Shown here one piece after another: positions 34,852 to 35,190 of a stretch of 35,190 nt of DNA (positions are counted from its first letter, which is position 1; each line of letters opens with the position of its first letter). The notes beneath the pieces are model-generated. The model was not told the DNA's origin. It searched no databases and saw nothing but the letters and a program-made list of their open reading frames with translations. Made by a program: the position numbers and the translations under genes. Origin of the DNA: a virus; IMG/VR virus record IMGVR_UViG_3300020442_000003, positions 1 to 35,190 of that record. The stretch is one strand, 5' to 3'.

Positions 34852-35190
34852 TTAATACCTTGAGTTTATGAAAGTAGAAGAGTCAATGACATCTGATATA
34901 CCATTATCTGGTGTAGTGTTTTGACCTTCTGTGGCATCAACAAATCTAGCTTCTCTCAATTTATCTTGAAATAAATTATACATATTACTTGCAGTAGGAT
35001 TAGATGACGTTACCGCATAAGCAATGTCTGCTGCCAAAGCAGCTGAAATAGTTTCTCTTAATAATTCATCATACTGATTAGCATCAGTAATTCTTGCAAT
35101 GTATTGAATTTTAACTGTAGCATGATTTGCTAAAATTTTTCTTCCTTCAATTTTATAATCATAATCATAATTTAAAATTGTAAGAACTCT
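34852..35190 (-). CDS. Tail tubular protein A (T7 gp11-like), C-terminal part across the join
   Basis: The frame is open from the last base of the window to the stop at 34854-34852. Bases 35114-35190 repeat 1-77, so the same gene is shown in two pieces. The C-terminal part includes YDELLRETISAALAADIAYA, NLFQDKLREARFVDATEGQN and DSSTFINSRY. The LRETISAALAADIAY and KLREAR segments are typical of the gp11 family. See the entry at 1-320 for the N-terminus. Confidence 0.9.
   Translation of the reverse strand, partial: RVLTILNYDYDYKIEGRKILANHATVKIQYIARITDANQYDELLRETISAALAADIAYAVTSSNPTASNMYNLFQDKLREARFVDATEGQNTTPDNGISDVIDSSTFINSRY
35114..35190. repeat. 77-bp terminal direct repeat, copy 2
   Basis: Exact copy of bases 1-77. 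Removing one copy closes the circle at 35,113 bp and restores an intact gp11-like gene. Confidence 0.95.

Noticed and set aside
1-35190. tRNA genes, CRISPR arrays, insertion sequences, integrase or attachment sites
   Set aside because: None were recognised by reading both strands. There is no cloverleaf-like segment, repeat-spacer array, transposase or recombinase; a short degenerate element could still be missed.

Overview
The window is almost certainly the complete genome of a small, strictly lytic, T7-like (podovirus-architecture) phage of an AT-rich marine bacterium, assembled as a circle. The first 77 bases recur exactly as the last 77 (35114-35190), and one gene, a T7 gp11-like tail tubular protein, reads straight across the join. 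The non-redundant length is therefore 35,113 bp, and position 1 is an arbitrary cut. Low GC, tightly packed and overlapping genes, marine-phage small-protein families and the overall gene order suggest a phage of SAR11/Pelagibacterales, comparable from memory with the ~35 kb HTVC010P type. That host assignment is inference and untested.

Layout. (1) Leftward late block, 7406 to 1 and on through 35113 to 17341 across the join. In transcription order it encodes a GNAT/Mom-like protein, terminase large subunit, small linker/virion proteins, portal, a Bbp19-like protein, scaffold, major capsid protein, tail tubular proteins A and B, a gp13-like acetyltransferase-fold protein, gp14/gp15/gp16-like ejection proteins, three receptor-binding or fibre proteins, a lysis cassette (M15 peptidase endolysin, holin candidates, coiled-coil membrane protein), and a string of tiny Lys/Arg-rich proteins. 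(2) The one long non-coding stretch, 7407-7834, from which late genes run left and early genes run right. (3) Rightward early block, 7835-11819: small unknown proteins, two tandem two-helix membrane proteins, a GP88-like three-cysteine protein and a C5-methyltransferase-like protein. (4) Leftward insert, 11820-13993: terminase small subunit, a Cys/His protein overlapping it by 200 nt, a winged-helix replication-initiator-like protein and three small genes. (5) Rightward recombination/replication block, 14063-17350: PD-(D/E)XK exonuclease, Rad52/ERF-like annealing protein, an SSB-like protein, a DUF3310 protein, and a protein ending in the DNA-binding domain IV of DnaA.

How it works together. 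I see no DNA polymerase, RNA polymerase, helicase, primase or integrase. The phage presumably borrows the host replisome, using the winged-helix protein and/or the DnaA-domain protein to mark its origin, and the exonuclease plus annealing protein to recombine and concatenate genomes for TerS/TerL packaging. The DnaA-domain protein, a type-1-copper-like (cupredoxin) domain in the main tail fibre, the CCGG-rich early region next to a methyltransferase-like gene, and two mutually exclusive hairpins at 16154-16216 are the most interesting observations. The small-gene calls rest on reading frame, ATGA/TAATG-type overlaps and recognisable sequence patterns; no database search was possible.
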